This document shows positions 1 through 7,245 of a stretch of DNA of 64,000 nucleotides, piece after piece. The translations under genes were made by a program, and so were the position numbers. The stretch comes from Streptomyces sp. NBRC 110028. GTDB taxonomy: Bacteria > Actinomycetota > Actinomycetes > Streptomycetales > Streptomycetaceae. The notes below the pieces were generated by a model. It made no database searches. It was given only the letters and a program-made list of their open reading frames with translations, and was not told where the DNA came from. Where the stretch lies: the NCBI RefSeq assembly GCF_001417735.1, contig NZ_BBUZ01000023.1:285570-349569 (forward strand), read 5' to 3'. Each line of letters begins with the position of its first letter. Positions within the stretch are counted from its first letter, which is position 1.

Positions 1-1188
1 GGCGGAGGTGACCGGGCGCGCCCGCTGTGAGGTGGCGATCCGCCCGATCGGCAGCGCCCCGGTCCGCTCCCACAGCAGCCTGCCGTCATCGCCGATGCGA
101 CCGCGGGTCTCGCCCCGGTTGTCCGGGTGCAGGCAGTACGGAATGTCGAGGTAGCCCGCGCGGAAGGCGCGCAGCAGGGCCTCCCCGATGTCCGGGTGGA
201 GGTTCAGCACCGCCTCGGTGAGGGCGGCGGCCTCGCGGTAGGTCTGGGTGTCGGTCCCGGGGTCGGGCGCCCGGCCGGTGCGGGCGGCCGCCCGGTCCGC
301 GTACTCCAGCGCGGCCACGTTCTCCTCGATGGTCGGGATGCGCCGGGATTCGGCCACGGTCTTGACGATCAGCCGCTCGGCCCCGCTCGCCACCGCCAGT
401 TCGGCCGCCTGCCCCAGCAGGCGGTAGGCGCCGTGCTCGGTCGTCGGGTACAGCCCCATGTACGCGTACACCACCACGTGCCAGTCGTCGGTGGGCAGCA
501 GTTCGCCGCACAGCCGTCGCAGCGCCGCCACCGCCTCCCGGTCCTGCCCGGGGTGGGTCTGCTGGGCGTAGCTCACGGACACGCTGCGCACCCCGTGCCG
601 GATGAAGAACAGGGCCTCCAGCACGCTGATGGCGATCAGCTGGCTGGGCGGGCACAGCTGGCCCAGCATGCAGCCGCCGAAGGTCTCCAGATGCGGTTCC
701 ACGCCGCGCTCGCGCAGCCCCGCGAACACCTCGCAGCTCTCCCGCCAGTTCCGTACGGACTCGGCCAGCGGGGTGCGTCCGTAGGGCAGGCAGTACGACA
801 CCGGCCCGCCCTCGCTGGCGCCCAGCCCCAGCCGGGTCAGCGTCCGGAAGATGTCGGCCGGGGCGGCGGAGCCGTGCCGCACCTGGACCGGGAAGCCGGG
901 GCCGCTCGCCGCCGAGAGGACCCAGCGGGTGACGCGCTCCTCATGGCTGACGATGGGGTAGCCGTTGAGGTCCTGGCCGTCGCGCAGCGCCCGTTCGACC
1001 GCCCGGAGGTGGCCGACCCGGGTGTGGGCGTCGAGCGTGATGGTGCCCACGGTGAACGCGTCGGCGGCCCGGGTGGCCGCCAGGCCCTCCCGCATCCGGC
1101 GCGGGTCGCCGAAGCCCATGCGCGGCTGCACCACCAGGCGGCCGTCTCCCCCGTGGGCGCGCACGAACGCGCCGAACCCCTCGCTCAT
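1..1188 (-). CDS. Methylaspartate (glutamate) mutase E subunit, C-terminus beyond window
   Basis: Catalytic (epsilon) subunit of a B12-dependent glutamate mutase, which with the small sigma subunit interconverts L-glutamate and (2S,3S)-3-methylaspartate. The 396 visible residues read without a stop to base 1 and include the typical 'VVQPRMGFGD' start region, 'TITLDAHTRVGH', 'LNGYPIVSHEER', 'ETFGGCMLGQLCPPSQL' and 'IVKTVAESRRIPT'. These segments match my recollection of the MutE/GlmE family, which is about 480 residues long, so roughly the last 80 are off the edge. The ATG at 1188 overlaps the stop of the sigma subunit gene by ATGA, which implies translational coupling. In antibiotic clusters this pair makes 3-methylaspartate for beta-amino-acid starters (vicenistatin type) or peptide building blocks. 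Family call is firm; the pathway is inferred from neighbours. Confidence 0.88.
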   Translation of the reverse strand, partial: MSEGFGAFVRAHGGDGRLVVQPRMGFGDPRRMREGLAATRAADAFTVGTITLDAHTRVGHLRAVERALRDGQDLNGYPIVSHEERVTRWVLSAASGPGFPVQVRHGSAAPADIFRTLTRLGLGASEGGPVSYCLPYGRTPLAESVRNWRESCEVFAGLRERGVEPHLETFGGCMLGQLCPPSQLIAISVLEALFFIRHGVRSVSVSYAQQTHPGQDREAVAALRRLCGELLPTDDWHVVVYAYMGLYPTTEHGAYRLLGQAAELAVASGAERLIVKTVAESRRIPTIEENVAALEYADRAAARTGRAPDPGTDTQTYREAAALTEAVLNLHPDIGEALLRAFRAGYLDIPYCLHPDNRGETRGRIGDDGRLLWERTGALPIGRIATSQRARPVTSA

Positions 1189-1676
1189 CGGGCCGGGGCC
1201 CGGCCCGCGAGGGCGGGCGGGCCCGCCCGGAGGGCGTGGACGAAGCCGCGCAGGGCGGCGGCGGGGTCGGCTCCGTCGTCGAAGACCGCGTCGTAGCCCG
1301 CCGCCATCAGCTCGGCGGCCCGTTCGCTGTCCTCGCCCCCGGTGACGCCCAGCTTCCCGCCGATGACCACGGGGGTGGTGGCGAGCGGGCCGGCGGCGCG
1401 CAGCCGCCGGATGACCCGCAGGCCGTCCTGGTGACCGTGGCCGTTGACGCTGCTGATCACGACCATCTCGGGCCGCACCGCGCGGCACTCCTCCGTGAGG
1501 ACGTCGTCGGGGACGCAGGGGCCGAGGTTGACCACGCGGTAGCCCAGCTCCTCGATCAGCAGTTGCAGGAACACCAGGTTCCAGGTGTGCGCGTCCGAGG
1601 CCATCGAGGTCACGACGACGGTCCGGGCCGCATGGTCCGGCGCCCGGCCCCCGGTCGTCTCCGGCGCCCCGCTCAT
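1185..1676 (-). CDS. Methylaspartate mutase sigma (B12-binding) subunit
   Basis: Small cobalamin-binding partner of the mutase, 163 residues. The B12-binding region reads 'ASDAHTWNLVFLQLL', so the Asp and His of the DxHxxG loop are present but the final Gly is Asn. The 'VVISSVNGHGHQD' and 'VVIGGKLG' segments follow as expected for the Rossmann-like B12 fold. I chose the ATG at 1676 over an in-frame upstream start at 1694 because it overlaps the decarboxylase stop by ATGA (1673-1676). Its own stop overlaps the E-subunit start in the same way, so ligase, decarboxylase, sigma and epsilon form one tightly coupled operon. Confidence 0.88.
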   Translation of the reverse strand: MSGAPETTGGRAPDHAARTVVVTSMASDAHTWNLVFLQLLIEELGYRVVNLGPCVPDDVLTEECRAVRPEMVVISSVNGHGHQDGLRVIRRLRAAGPLATTPVVIGGKLGVTGGEDSERAAELMAAGYDAVFDDGADPAAALRGFVHALRAGPPALAGRAPAR

Positions 1677-2935
1677 CGGCCCTGCCCCGCGCATCGGCCT
1701 TCCAGGGGCAGCGGGGAGCGGATGTGCTCGATGCGTGAGACCGACAGGACCCGACCGCCGCGGACCACGGCCTCGGCGGGCGCGGGGCGGCCGAGGAACA
1801 TCAGCAGGCTGGCGGTGGGCCCGTAGGCGCCGGTGTGGGGGATGGCGACGACGTCACCCTCCCCCAGCTCCGGCAGCTCGACCTCGCGGGCCAGCAGGTC
1901 ACCGGGGGTGCACAGCGGCCCGGCCAGGGTGCCCTTGCCGGTCACCTCTCCGGCCCCCTCGACGCGTACCGACACCGGCAGGATCCGGCCGAGCCCGGAC
2001 ATGCCGCCGAAGGTGTTGATCCCGGCGTCGAGGATGACGAAGCGGCGGTCCCGGCTGGTCTTGACGTTGCTGACCGAGGCCAGCAGGGTGCCGCTGTCCC
2101 CGACCAGATACCGGCCGGACTCCACGGCGATCCGCGGCTCCCCCTGCCGCCAGCGCGGGAACCGCAGGTCCAGCGCGGCCTCCAGCTCGCCGCGCAGCCT
2201 GGGGTAGGCGTCACGGGCGCCGTGGCGGCCGTACGGCGCGGCGAAGCCGCCCCCGATGTCCAGCAGCCGCACGCTCACGCCCAGTTCGGCCTCGGCCCGG
2301 GCGGCCACCTCGATGGTGTGCCGGAACTCCTCGATCAGGGCGTCCTCGTCCTTGGCGTTGCTCTGCGAGAACAGGTGCAGACCGGCTATGGACGTGCCGG
2401 GCACGGAGCGCAGGCGCGGTGCCAGTCCGGCCACCGTCTCGCTGTCGATGCCGAACTGGGTGGGCTTGCCGGTCATGCGGATGCCGGTGCTGGCGCTCGC
2501 GGTGGCGCTGTTGATACGCAGCAGGCAGTCGGCGACCACTCCGTGGGCGCGGGCGGCCGCCCCGATGTGCTCCAGGTCGCCCGAGGATTCGGCGGAGAAC
2601 GTCCGCACCCCGCGGGCGATGGCCTCGCGCAGCTCCCCGGGGGTCTTGCCGGGCCCGGTGTAGAGGATGTCGGCGGGCGGATATCCGCCCGCCAGGGCGG
2701 CGGCCAGCTCACCGGTGGAGCTGATCTCGGCCTTGCAGGCGGGGCCGTCGCCCTCGCGCAGGGCGCGCACCAGGTCGACGTGCGGGTTGGCCTTGAAGGC
2801 GTAGTAGACGTCGACGCCCTCGGGCAGCCAGCCGAACAGATCCCGCCGGGCGGCGTCGATCCGGTCCAGGTCGTAGACGTACAGCGGGGTGCCGTAGCGC
2901 CCGGCGAGGTCTTCCAGCGTCTCGTACCGGCTCAC
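1673..2935 (-). CDS. Fold-type III PLP decarboxylase (DAP/ornithine decarboxylase family)
   Basis: A 420-residue amino-acid decarboxylase of the alanine-racemase fold. The N-terminus reads 'YGTPLYVYDLDRID' then 'VYYAFKANPH', where the Lys is the PLP-binding residue. Further along are 'GLHLFSQSNAK', the phosphate-binding 'LLDIGGGFAAPYG', 'AVESGRYLVGDSG', 'GPLCTPGDLLA' (active-site Cys of the partner subunit) and 'HTGAYGPTASL'. The GTG start at 2935 overlaps the ligase stop by GTGA. Beside glutamate mutase genes the likely substrate is 3-methylaspartate, free or carrier-bound, giving 3-amino-2-methylpropionate as in vicenistatin-type macrolactam pathways. Substrate is inferred; the fold is clear. 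Confidence 0.85.
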   Translation of the reverse strand: MSRYETLEDLAGRYGTPLYVYDLDRIDAARRDLFGWLPEGVDVYYAFKANPHVDLVRALREGDGPACKAEISSTGELAAALAGGYPPADILYTGPGKTPGELREAIARGVRTFSAESSGDLEHIGAAARAHGVVADCLLRINSATASASTGIRMTGKPTQFGIDSETVAGLAPRLRSVPGTSIAGLHLFSQSNAKDEDALIEEFRHTIEVAARAEAELGVSVRLLDIGGGFAAPYGRHGARDAYPRLRGELEAALDLRFPRWRQGEPRIAVESGRYLVGDSGTLLASVSNVKTSRDRRFVILDAGINTFGGMSGLGRILPVSVRVEGAGEVTGKGTLAGPLCTPGDLLAREVELPELGEGDVVAIPHTGAYGPTASLLMFLGRPAPAEAVVRGGRVLSVSRIEHIRSPLPLEGRCAGQGR

Positions 2936-3504
2936 GTCTCGTCCTTTTCCAGCAGGGCCTCCAGTTCCTGGCGGGCGTTCTTGCCGTGCAGGGTGAAGGG
3001 GAACTCGGCGAGCACCCGGCAGACGGCCGGGATGCGGGTGTGGTCCAGGCGCAGCATCAGCTCGTCGGTGACGGTCTGCGCGTCGAGGTCGCCCTCGACG
3101 AACAGCGCCAGGTCGTGCCGGTCGTTCGGGGGCAGCGCGGCCGCGGCGCGGACGCCGGGGATGTCCATCGCGGCGCTTTCGATCTCCAGCGTGCTCATCC
3201 GGAAGCCCTTGCGCTTGAACATGTCGTCGCGGCGGCCCTCGAAGTACAGATAGCCGTCCGCGTCGAGGCTTCCGTAGTCGCCGGTGTGCAGACGGGGTTC
3301 GCCGGTCTCCGGGTCGGGGCGGAAGGTGCGCGCGGTGACCTCGGGGTTGCGCCAGTAGCCGCCCATGACGTGGGGGCCGGCCGCGACGATCTCGCCGACC
3401 TCGCCGGTGGGCACCGGGCGGCCCTCGGGGTCCAGGACCAGCACCCGGGTGCCGGGCAGCGGCAGGCCGACGGAGGCCGGCCGCTCGGTGTCCTCCTCGG
3501 GCGG
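2932..3504 (-). pseudogene. Adenylate-forming acyl/aminoacyl ligase, C-terminal third only
   Basis: About 190 residues of an ANL-superfamily ligase. Recognisable are the run into the A5/A6 region ('SVGLPLPGT', 'GEIVAAGPHVMGGYW'), A7/A8 ('LHTGDYGSLDADGYLYFEGRRDDMFKRKG') and an A10-like C-terminus with the catalytic Lys in 'HGKNAR'. The first two thirds (A1-A5, including the AMP-binding P-loop) are absent. Frame-consistent ligase sequence runs back only to about base 3,500, where it meets the beheaded dehydrogenase on the other strand. The fragment cannot adenylate anything. Its tight coupling to the decarboxylase suggests the intact enzyme loaded the beta-amino acid onto a carrier protein. The coding limit at the junction is uncertain by about 10 bases. 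Confidence 0.8.
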
Positions 3505-3989
3505 CCGACGCGGTCGCCCGGCCGGAGGAACTGCTCGGCACGCACTTCATGAACCCGTCGTACCTGATCAAGATGGTGGAGGTGAGCCGGGGCCCGCGCA
3601 CCGGCGACGCCGCCGTGGACGCGGTCGTCGCGCTGCTGGGCGCCATGGACCGGCGAGCCGTCCTGGTCCGGGACGCCCCGGGCTTCGTGACCAGCAGGCT
3701 GCTCCACCCGATGATCAACGCCGCGGCGCGCGTCGTCGGCGAGGGCACCGCCACGGTCGAGGCCGTGGACGAGCTGATGGAGGGGTGCCTCGGACACCCC
3801 ACCGGCCCGCTGCGCACCGCCGACCTGATCGGCCTGGACAACCTGGCCGACTCCCTCGCCGTGCTGTACGAACGCACCGGCGACGAGGCGTGCAAACCCT
3901 GCGATCTGCTGCTGGCGAAGGTGCGCGACGGCGACCTCGGCCGTAAGTCCGGCCGCGGCTTCTACTCCTACGGAAAGGCGAAGTCCTGA
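3504..3989 (+). pseudogene. 3-hydroxyacyl-CoA dehydrogenase (FkbK-like), C-terminal part only
   Basis: About 161 residues of a 3-hydroxyacyl-CoA dehydrogenase, normally about 285. The readable part begins 'DAVARPEELLGTHFMNP', containing the catalytic His of the H-F-NP motif, and continues through the C-terminal domain ('RDAPGFVTSRLL', 'GHPTGPLRTADLIGLD', 'GRKSGRGFYSYG'). The NAD-binding Rossmann half that should precede it is missing, so it is probably non-functional. A start codon at 3549 exists but would remove the catalytic His. Its stop overlaps the ACP start (TGATG at 3987-3991). In methoxymalonyl-ACP pathways the FkbK-type enzyme oxidises glyceryl-ACP. Confidence 0.78.
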
Positions 3990-4279
3990 TGACCGACCAG
4001 CCCACCACCGCCCCAGTGACCGCCGCATCCATCGAGCAGGAGCTGCTGGGCTTCCTGGAGGAGCGCACCAAGACCTCGGTGCCGCCGACCCAGGACCTCT
4101 TCGCCTCCGGACTGGTGTCCTCGATGTTCGCCATGGAACTGGTCGTGCACCTGGAGCAGAACTACCAGGTCGCGATCGTCGGCGCAGACCTGAAGCTGGA
4201 CAACTTCCGGACCGTCGCGCAGATGACCGAACTGGTGCTCCGGCTCCGTGACGCGTCGGCGGCGGTCGGCGGTGCCTGA
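3989..4279 (+). CDS. Discrete acyl carrier protein for methoxymalonyl-ACP (FkbJ-like)
   Basis: A 96-residue acidic carrier protein. The modification site is in 'DLFASGLVSSMFAMEL', where Ser44 aligns with the phosphopantetheine Ser of the usual DSL motif; the preceding Asp is Val here, as I recall for FkbJ-type ACPs. In this pathway the ACP carries the glyceryl unit from FkbH through oxidation and O-methylation to methoxymalonyl-ACP. The start overlaps the dehydrogenase stop, and the next gene overlaps its 3' end. Confidence 0.85.
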   Translation: MTDQPTTAPVTAASIEQELLGFLEERTKTSVPPTQDLFASGLVSSMFAMELVVHLEQNYQVAIVGADLKLDNFRTVAQMTELVLRLRDASAAVGGA

Positions 4280-5405
4280 GCGGCGTGCCGACCCGCTCGC
4301 CGGCGGGCTCGCCGACGAGCTGAAGGCCCTCGACGAGCTGATCGGCGACCAGCCCGAGCACTGGGACCTCGACGGGCAGATACCCCGCCACCTGCTCAGC
4401 ACGCTCGGCGCCCAGGGATGGCTGTGCGCCGAAGTGGCCACGGCCCACGGCGGGCGGGGCCTCAGCAGCCGGGCCAACGGGGAACTCACCGCCCACGTGG
4501 GCAGCCGGTGCAGCTCGCTGCGCAGCGTGATGACCTCCCAGGGCATGGCCGCCTGGACCATTCAACGGCTGGCCGACCCGGACCAGTCCGCCGAGCTGCT
4601 GCCCGAGCTGGTCAGCGGCCGGCTGGCGGCGGTGGGGTTCAGCGAGACCGACGCCGGTTCCGATCTGTCGACGATGAGCACCACCATCACCCTCGACGGT
4701 GACTCGGTCGTCCTCGACGGCCACAAGGTGTGGGTGACGGGCGCGTCCTACGCGGACCTGCTGGTCGTCTTCGGTCAGTGCGAGGGCGGCGCGGCCGCTG
4801 TGGTGGTGCCCGCCTCGGCGCCCGGTGTGACGGTGGAGCGGGTCGCCGACCCGATGGGATGCCGGGCCGCGGGCCACGCCAACCTCCGGTTCGACTCGGT
4901 GCGGCTGCCCGCCACCAGTGTGCTCGGCAGCCCCGGCGCACCGCTTCCGCTGCTGGTCACCACCGCGCTCGCCTACGGCCGCATCTCGGTGGCCTGGGGG
5001 TGCGTGGGCATCCTGCGCGCATGCCGCAACACCGCGGCCAAGCACGCCGCCACCCGCAAGCAGTCCGGCAGGCCGCTCAGCGAACACCAGCTGGTCGGGC
5101 GCCATCTGGCCGAACTGTTCGTCGCCGAGCAGACCGCGTCCCGGGCGTGCGAGCACGCCAGCGAGTGCTGGGACGCGGGCTCTCCCGACATGGTCATCTC
5201 CACCGTGCTCGCGAAACACGTCAGCGCCGGTCACGCCGCCACGGGGGCCGCCGCGGCGGTCCAGGTGATGGCGTCGGCGGGGGCCCGGGACGGCCATGTG
5301 GTGGCGCGCGCGTACCGGGACGCGAAGCTGATGGAAATCATCGAGGGCAGCAACGAGATCTGCCAGTTGATCCTGGCACAGCACGCCGTTTCCACGGCGG
5401 AATGA
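4272..5405 (+). CDS. Acyl-CoA/acyl-ACP dehydrogenase (FkbI-like)
   Basis: FAD-dependent dehydrogenase of the acyl-CoA dehydrogenase fold, about 377 residues. Characteristic segments are 'VGFSETDAGSDLSTMSTT', 'GHKVWVTGASYADLLVVFG', 'RISVAWGCVGI', 'SGRPLSEHQLVGRHLAEL' and the C-terminal 'YRDAKLMEIIEGSNEI', whose Glu sits where short-chain family members place the catalytic base. In methoxymalonyl-ACP synthesis FkbI-type enzymes perform the second oxidation of the glyceryl-ACP chain. I prefer the GTG at 4272, which overlaps the ACP gene by 8 bases; another in-frame GTG lies at 4248. Confidence 0.85.
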   Translation: MPERRADPLAGGLADELKALDELIGDQPEHWDLDGQIPRHLLSTLGAQGWLCAEVATAHGGRGLSSRANGELTAHVGSRCSSLRSVMTSQGMAAWTIQRLADPDQSAELLPELVSGRLAAVGFSETDAGSDLSTMSTTITLDGDSVVLDGHKVWVTGASYADLLVVFGQCEGGAAAVVVPASAPGVTVERVADPMGCRAAGHANLRFDSVRLPATSVLGSPGAPLPLLVTTALAYGRISVAWGCVGILRACRNTAAKHAATRKQSGRPLSEHQLVGRHLAELFVAEQTASRACEHASECWDAGSPDMVISTVLAKHVSAGHAATGAAAAVQVMASAGARDGHVVARAYRDAKLMEIIEGSNEICQLILAQHAVSTAE

Positions 5406-5425
5406 CGAAACAGGGGGAATGATCC

Positions 5426-6520
5426 GTGTCTGAAAAACCGGCCACGGTGAAGTGCTTGGTCTGGGATCTGGACAACACGCTCTGGCAGGGCACCCTGCTG
5501 GAGGACGATTCCGTGACGCTGCCGGACGCGGTGCGGGAGCTGATCGTCACACTCGATTCCCGTGGCATTCTGCAGTCCGTCTCCAGCAAGAACGACTACG
5601 ATCTCGCCTGGGCCAAGCTCGAAGCGCTCGGAATCGCCGAATACTTCGTCCTGCCCCAGATCGGCTGGGGACCCAAGTCGAACGCGGTGCGCACGATCGC
5701 CGAACGGCTTAAGTTCGCGCACAGCGCCATCGCGTTCATCGACGACCAGCCCGCCGAGCGCGCCGAGGTCACCTTCCATCTGCCGGATGTCCGGTGTTAC
5801 GAGGCGGACCAGCTGCTCACCCTGGCGGGCCTGCCGGAATTCAGCCCCGAGACGGTGACCGTCGATTCCCGGCGGCGCCGCCAGATGTATCAGGCGGGAT
5901 TCCAGCGGGAAGCCGAACAGGCCGCCTTCAGCGGTCCGGACGAGGAATTCCTGCGGTCCCTGAAGCTGGAGATGACCATCGGGCGGGCGACCGGGGAACA
6001 GCTCTCCCGCGTCGAAGAACTCACCCTGCGCACCAGCCAGATGAACGCGACCGGGGTGCACTACTCCGACGCGACGCTGCGCGGACTGCTGGCCGACCCC
6101 GGCCATGAGGTCCTGGTGACCACCATGGCGGACCGATTCGGCCCGCACGGCGCGGTCGGTGTGATGCTGCTCGAGACCCGGCCCGATGTCTGGAACCTCA
6201 AGCTGCTGGCCACGTCCTGCCGGGTGGTCTCGTTCGGAGCGGGCGCGGCGATCCTCAACTGGCTGATCGACGAGGCGGCCCAGGCCGGCACGCATCTGGT
6301 GGCGGACTTCCGGCGCACGGACCGCAACCGCATGATGGAGATCGCCTACCGGTTCGCCGGCTTCACCGCCGACCCGTGTGCCTGTGGCGCCGGGCTGCCC
6401 GAGCCGGGCGCGCCGGAGATCGAGCGGCTGCACCTGGTGCCCGAGCGGCGGGAGCCGCACCCCACCCTGACGCTCACCGCTCCGGCCCTCGCCGCGGACC
6501 ATGCGGCGGCAAGGGCCTGA
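5426..6520 (+). CDS. fkbH: FkbH-like glyceryl transferase/phosphatase (HAD superfamily)
   Basis: A 364-residue FkbH-type protein. The HAD motif I is 'VWDLDNTLWQG' (Asp14, Asp16) and a second HAD motif is 'AIAFIDDQPAERAEV'. The C-terminal half, with 'LTLRTSQMNATG' and 'FGPHGAVGVML', is the acyltransferase-like portion typical of the family. Known FkbH proteins take 1,3-bisphosphoglycerate, dephosphorylate it and place the glyceryl group on the discrete ACP, the first step of methoxymalonyl-ACP synthesis. The GTG start has a good purine-rich ribosome-binding site (caggggga) about 10 bases upstream. It lies 20 bases after the acyl-CoA dehydrogenase gene in the same operon. Confidence 0.92.
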   Translation: MSEKPATVKCLVWDLDNTLWQGTLLEDDSVTLPDAVRELIVTLDSRGILQSVSSKNDYDLAWAKLEALGIAEYFVLPQIGWGPKSNAVRTIAERLKFAHSAIAFIDDQPAERAEVTFHLPDVRCYEADQLLTLAGLPEFSPETVTVDSRRRRQMYQAGFQREAEQAAFSGPDEEFLRSLKLEMTIGRATGEQLSRVEELTLRTSQMNATGVHYSDATLRGLLADPGHEVLVTTMADRFGPHGAVGVMLLETRPDVWNLKLLATSCRVVSFGAGAAILNWLIDEAAQAGTHLVADFRRTDRNRMMEIAYRFAGFTADPCACGAGLPEPGAPEIERLHLVPERREPHPTLTLTAPALAADHAAARA

Positions 6521-6535
6521 ACGAGGCGCTCGGCT

Positions 6536-7198
6536 TCAGAGCTTGCGCAGCAGGGTGATGCCGTCGGCCACCGGAAGGAGCGAGAGCTCCACCCGGTGGT
6601 CGTCGCGCAGGGAGGCGTTCAGTTCGCGAATGGCGACGGTGTCGGCGTCCTGTGCGGCGGGGTCGATCACCCGGCCGAAGAAGAGGGTGTTGTCCACGGC
6701 GATGAGCCCGCCGGGCCGCACGAGGTCGAGAGCCGCCTCGTAATAACGGCGGTAGTTCGTCTTGTCGGCGTCGATGAACACGAAATCGAATGCGCCCGCC
6801 CCGACTTCGGCGAGCAGTCCGGAAAGCGTTTCACCGGCGTCGCCGATACGGACGTCAATACGGTCCGCGACATCCGCTTTGGTCCAGTACTCGGCGGCGA
6901 TGTCGGGCCATTTGCTGGTGATATCGCAGGTGACCAGGCGTCCGTCCGACGGGATCGCGCGGGCCATGCACAGGGTGCTGTAACCGGTGAACGTCCCGAT
7001 CTCCAGTACGTTACGGGCCTCGATCAGGCCGACCAGAAAGGCCAGGAACTGGCCCTCTTCGGCCATGACCTGCATGGCCTGCCCCATGGGCAGTTCACCG
7101 GTGAGTTCCCGGAGGTCACGCAGAATGTCGTCTTCCCGCAGCGATACCTCGCGCACGTACGACAGGATTTCCGATGAGGACTCGACTTGATTCGCCAT
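6536..7198 (-). CDS. Class I SAM O-methyltransferase (caffeoyl-CoA OMT family, FkbG-like)
   Basis: A 220-residue methyltransferase. SAM-binding motif I is '[16 protein letters not shown]'; the metal and substrate region is '[14 protein letters not shown]' followed by '[14 protein letters not shown]'. This is the cation-dependent caffeoyl-CoA/catechol OMT family, to which FkbG belongs. Next to fkbH, ACP and dehydrogenase genes it most likely O-methylates the hydroxymalonyl-ACP intermediate. It is transcribed toward fkbH and converges with it 15 bases apart. Starts at ATG 7198. Confidence 0.88.
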   Translation of the reverse strand: MANQVESSSEILSYVREVSLREDDILRDLRELTGELPMGQAMQVMAEEGQFLAFLVGLIEARNVLEIGTFTGYSTLCMARAIPSDGRLVTCDITSKWPDIAAEYWTKADVADRIDVRIGDAGETLSGLLAEVGAGAFDFVFIDADKTNYRRYYEAALDLVRPGGLIAVDNTLFFGRVIDPAAQDADTVAIRELNASLRDDHRVELSLLPVADGITLLRKL

Positions 7199-7245
7199 GC
7201 CCTCAAAATATTACCGGACATCAGGACAACGCAAGGGCAGGCAAA

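Noticed and set aside
3195..5384. Long leftward frame across the ACP and acyl-CoA dehydrogenase genes
   Set aside because: It only mirrors the rightward genes; no family sequence except the ligase fragment in another frame.
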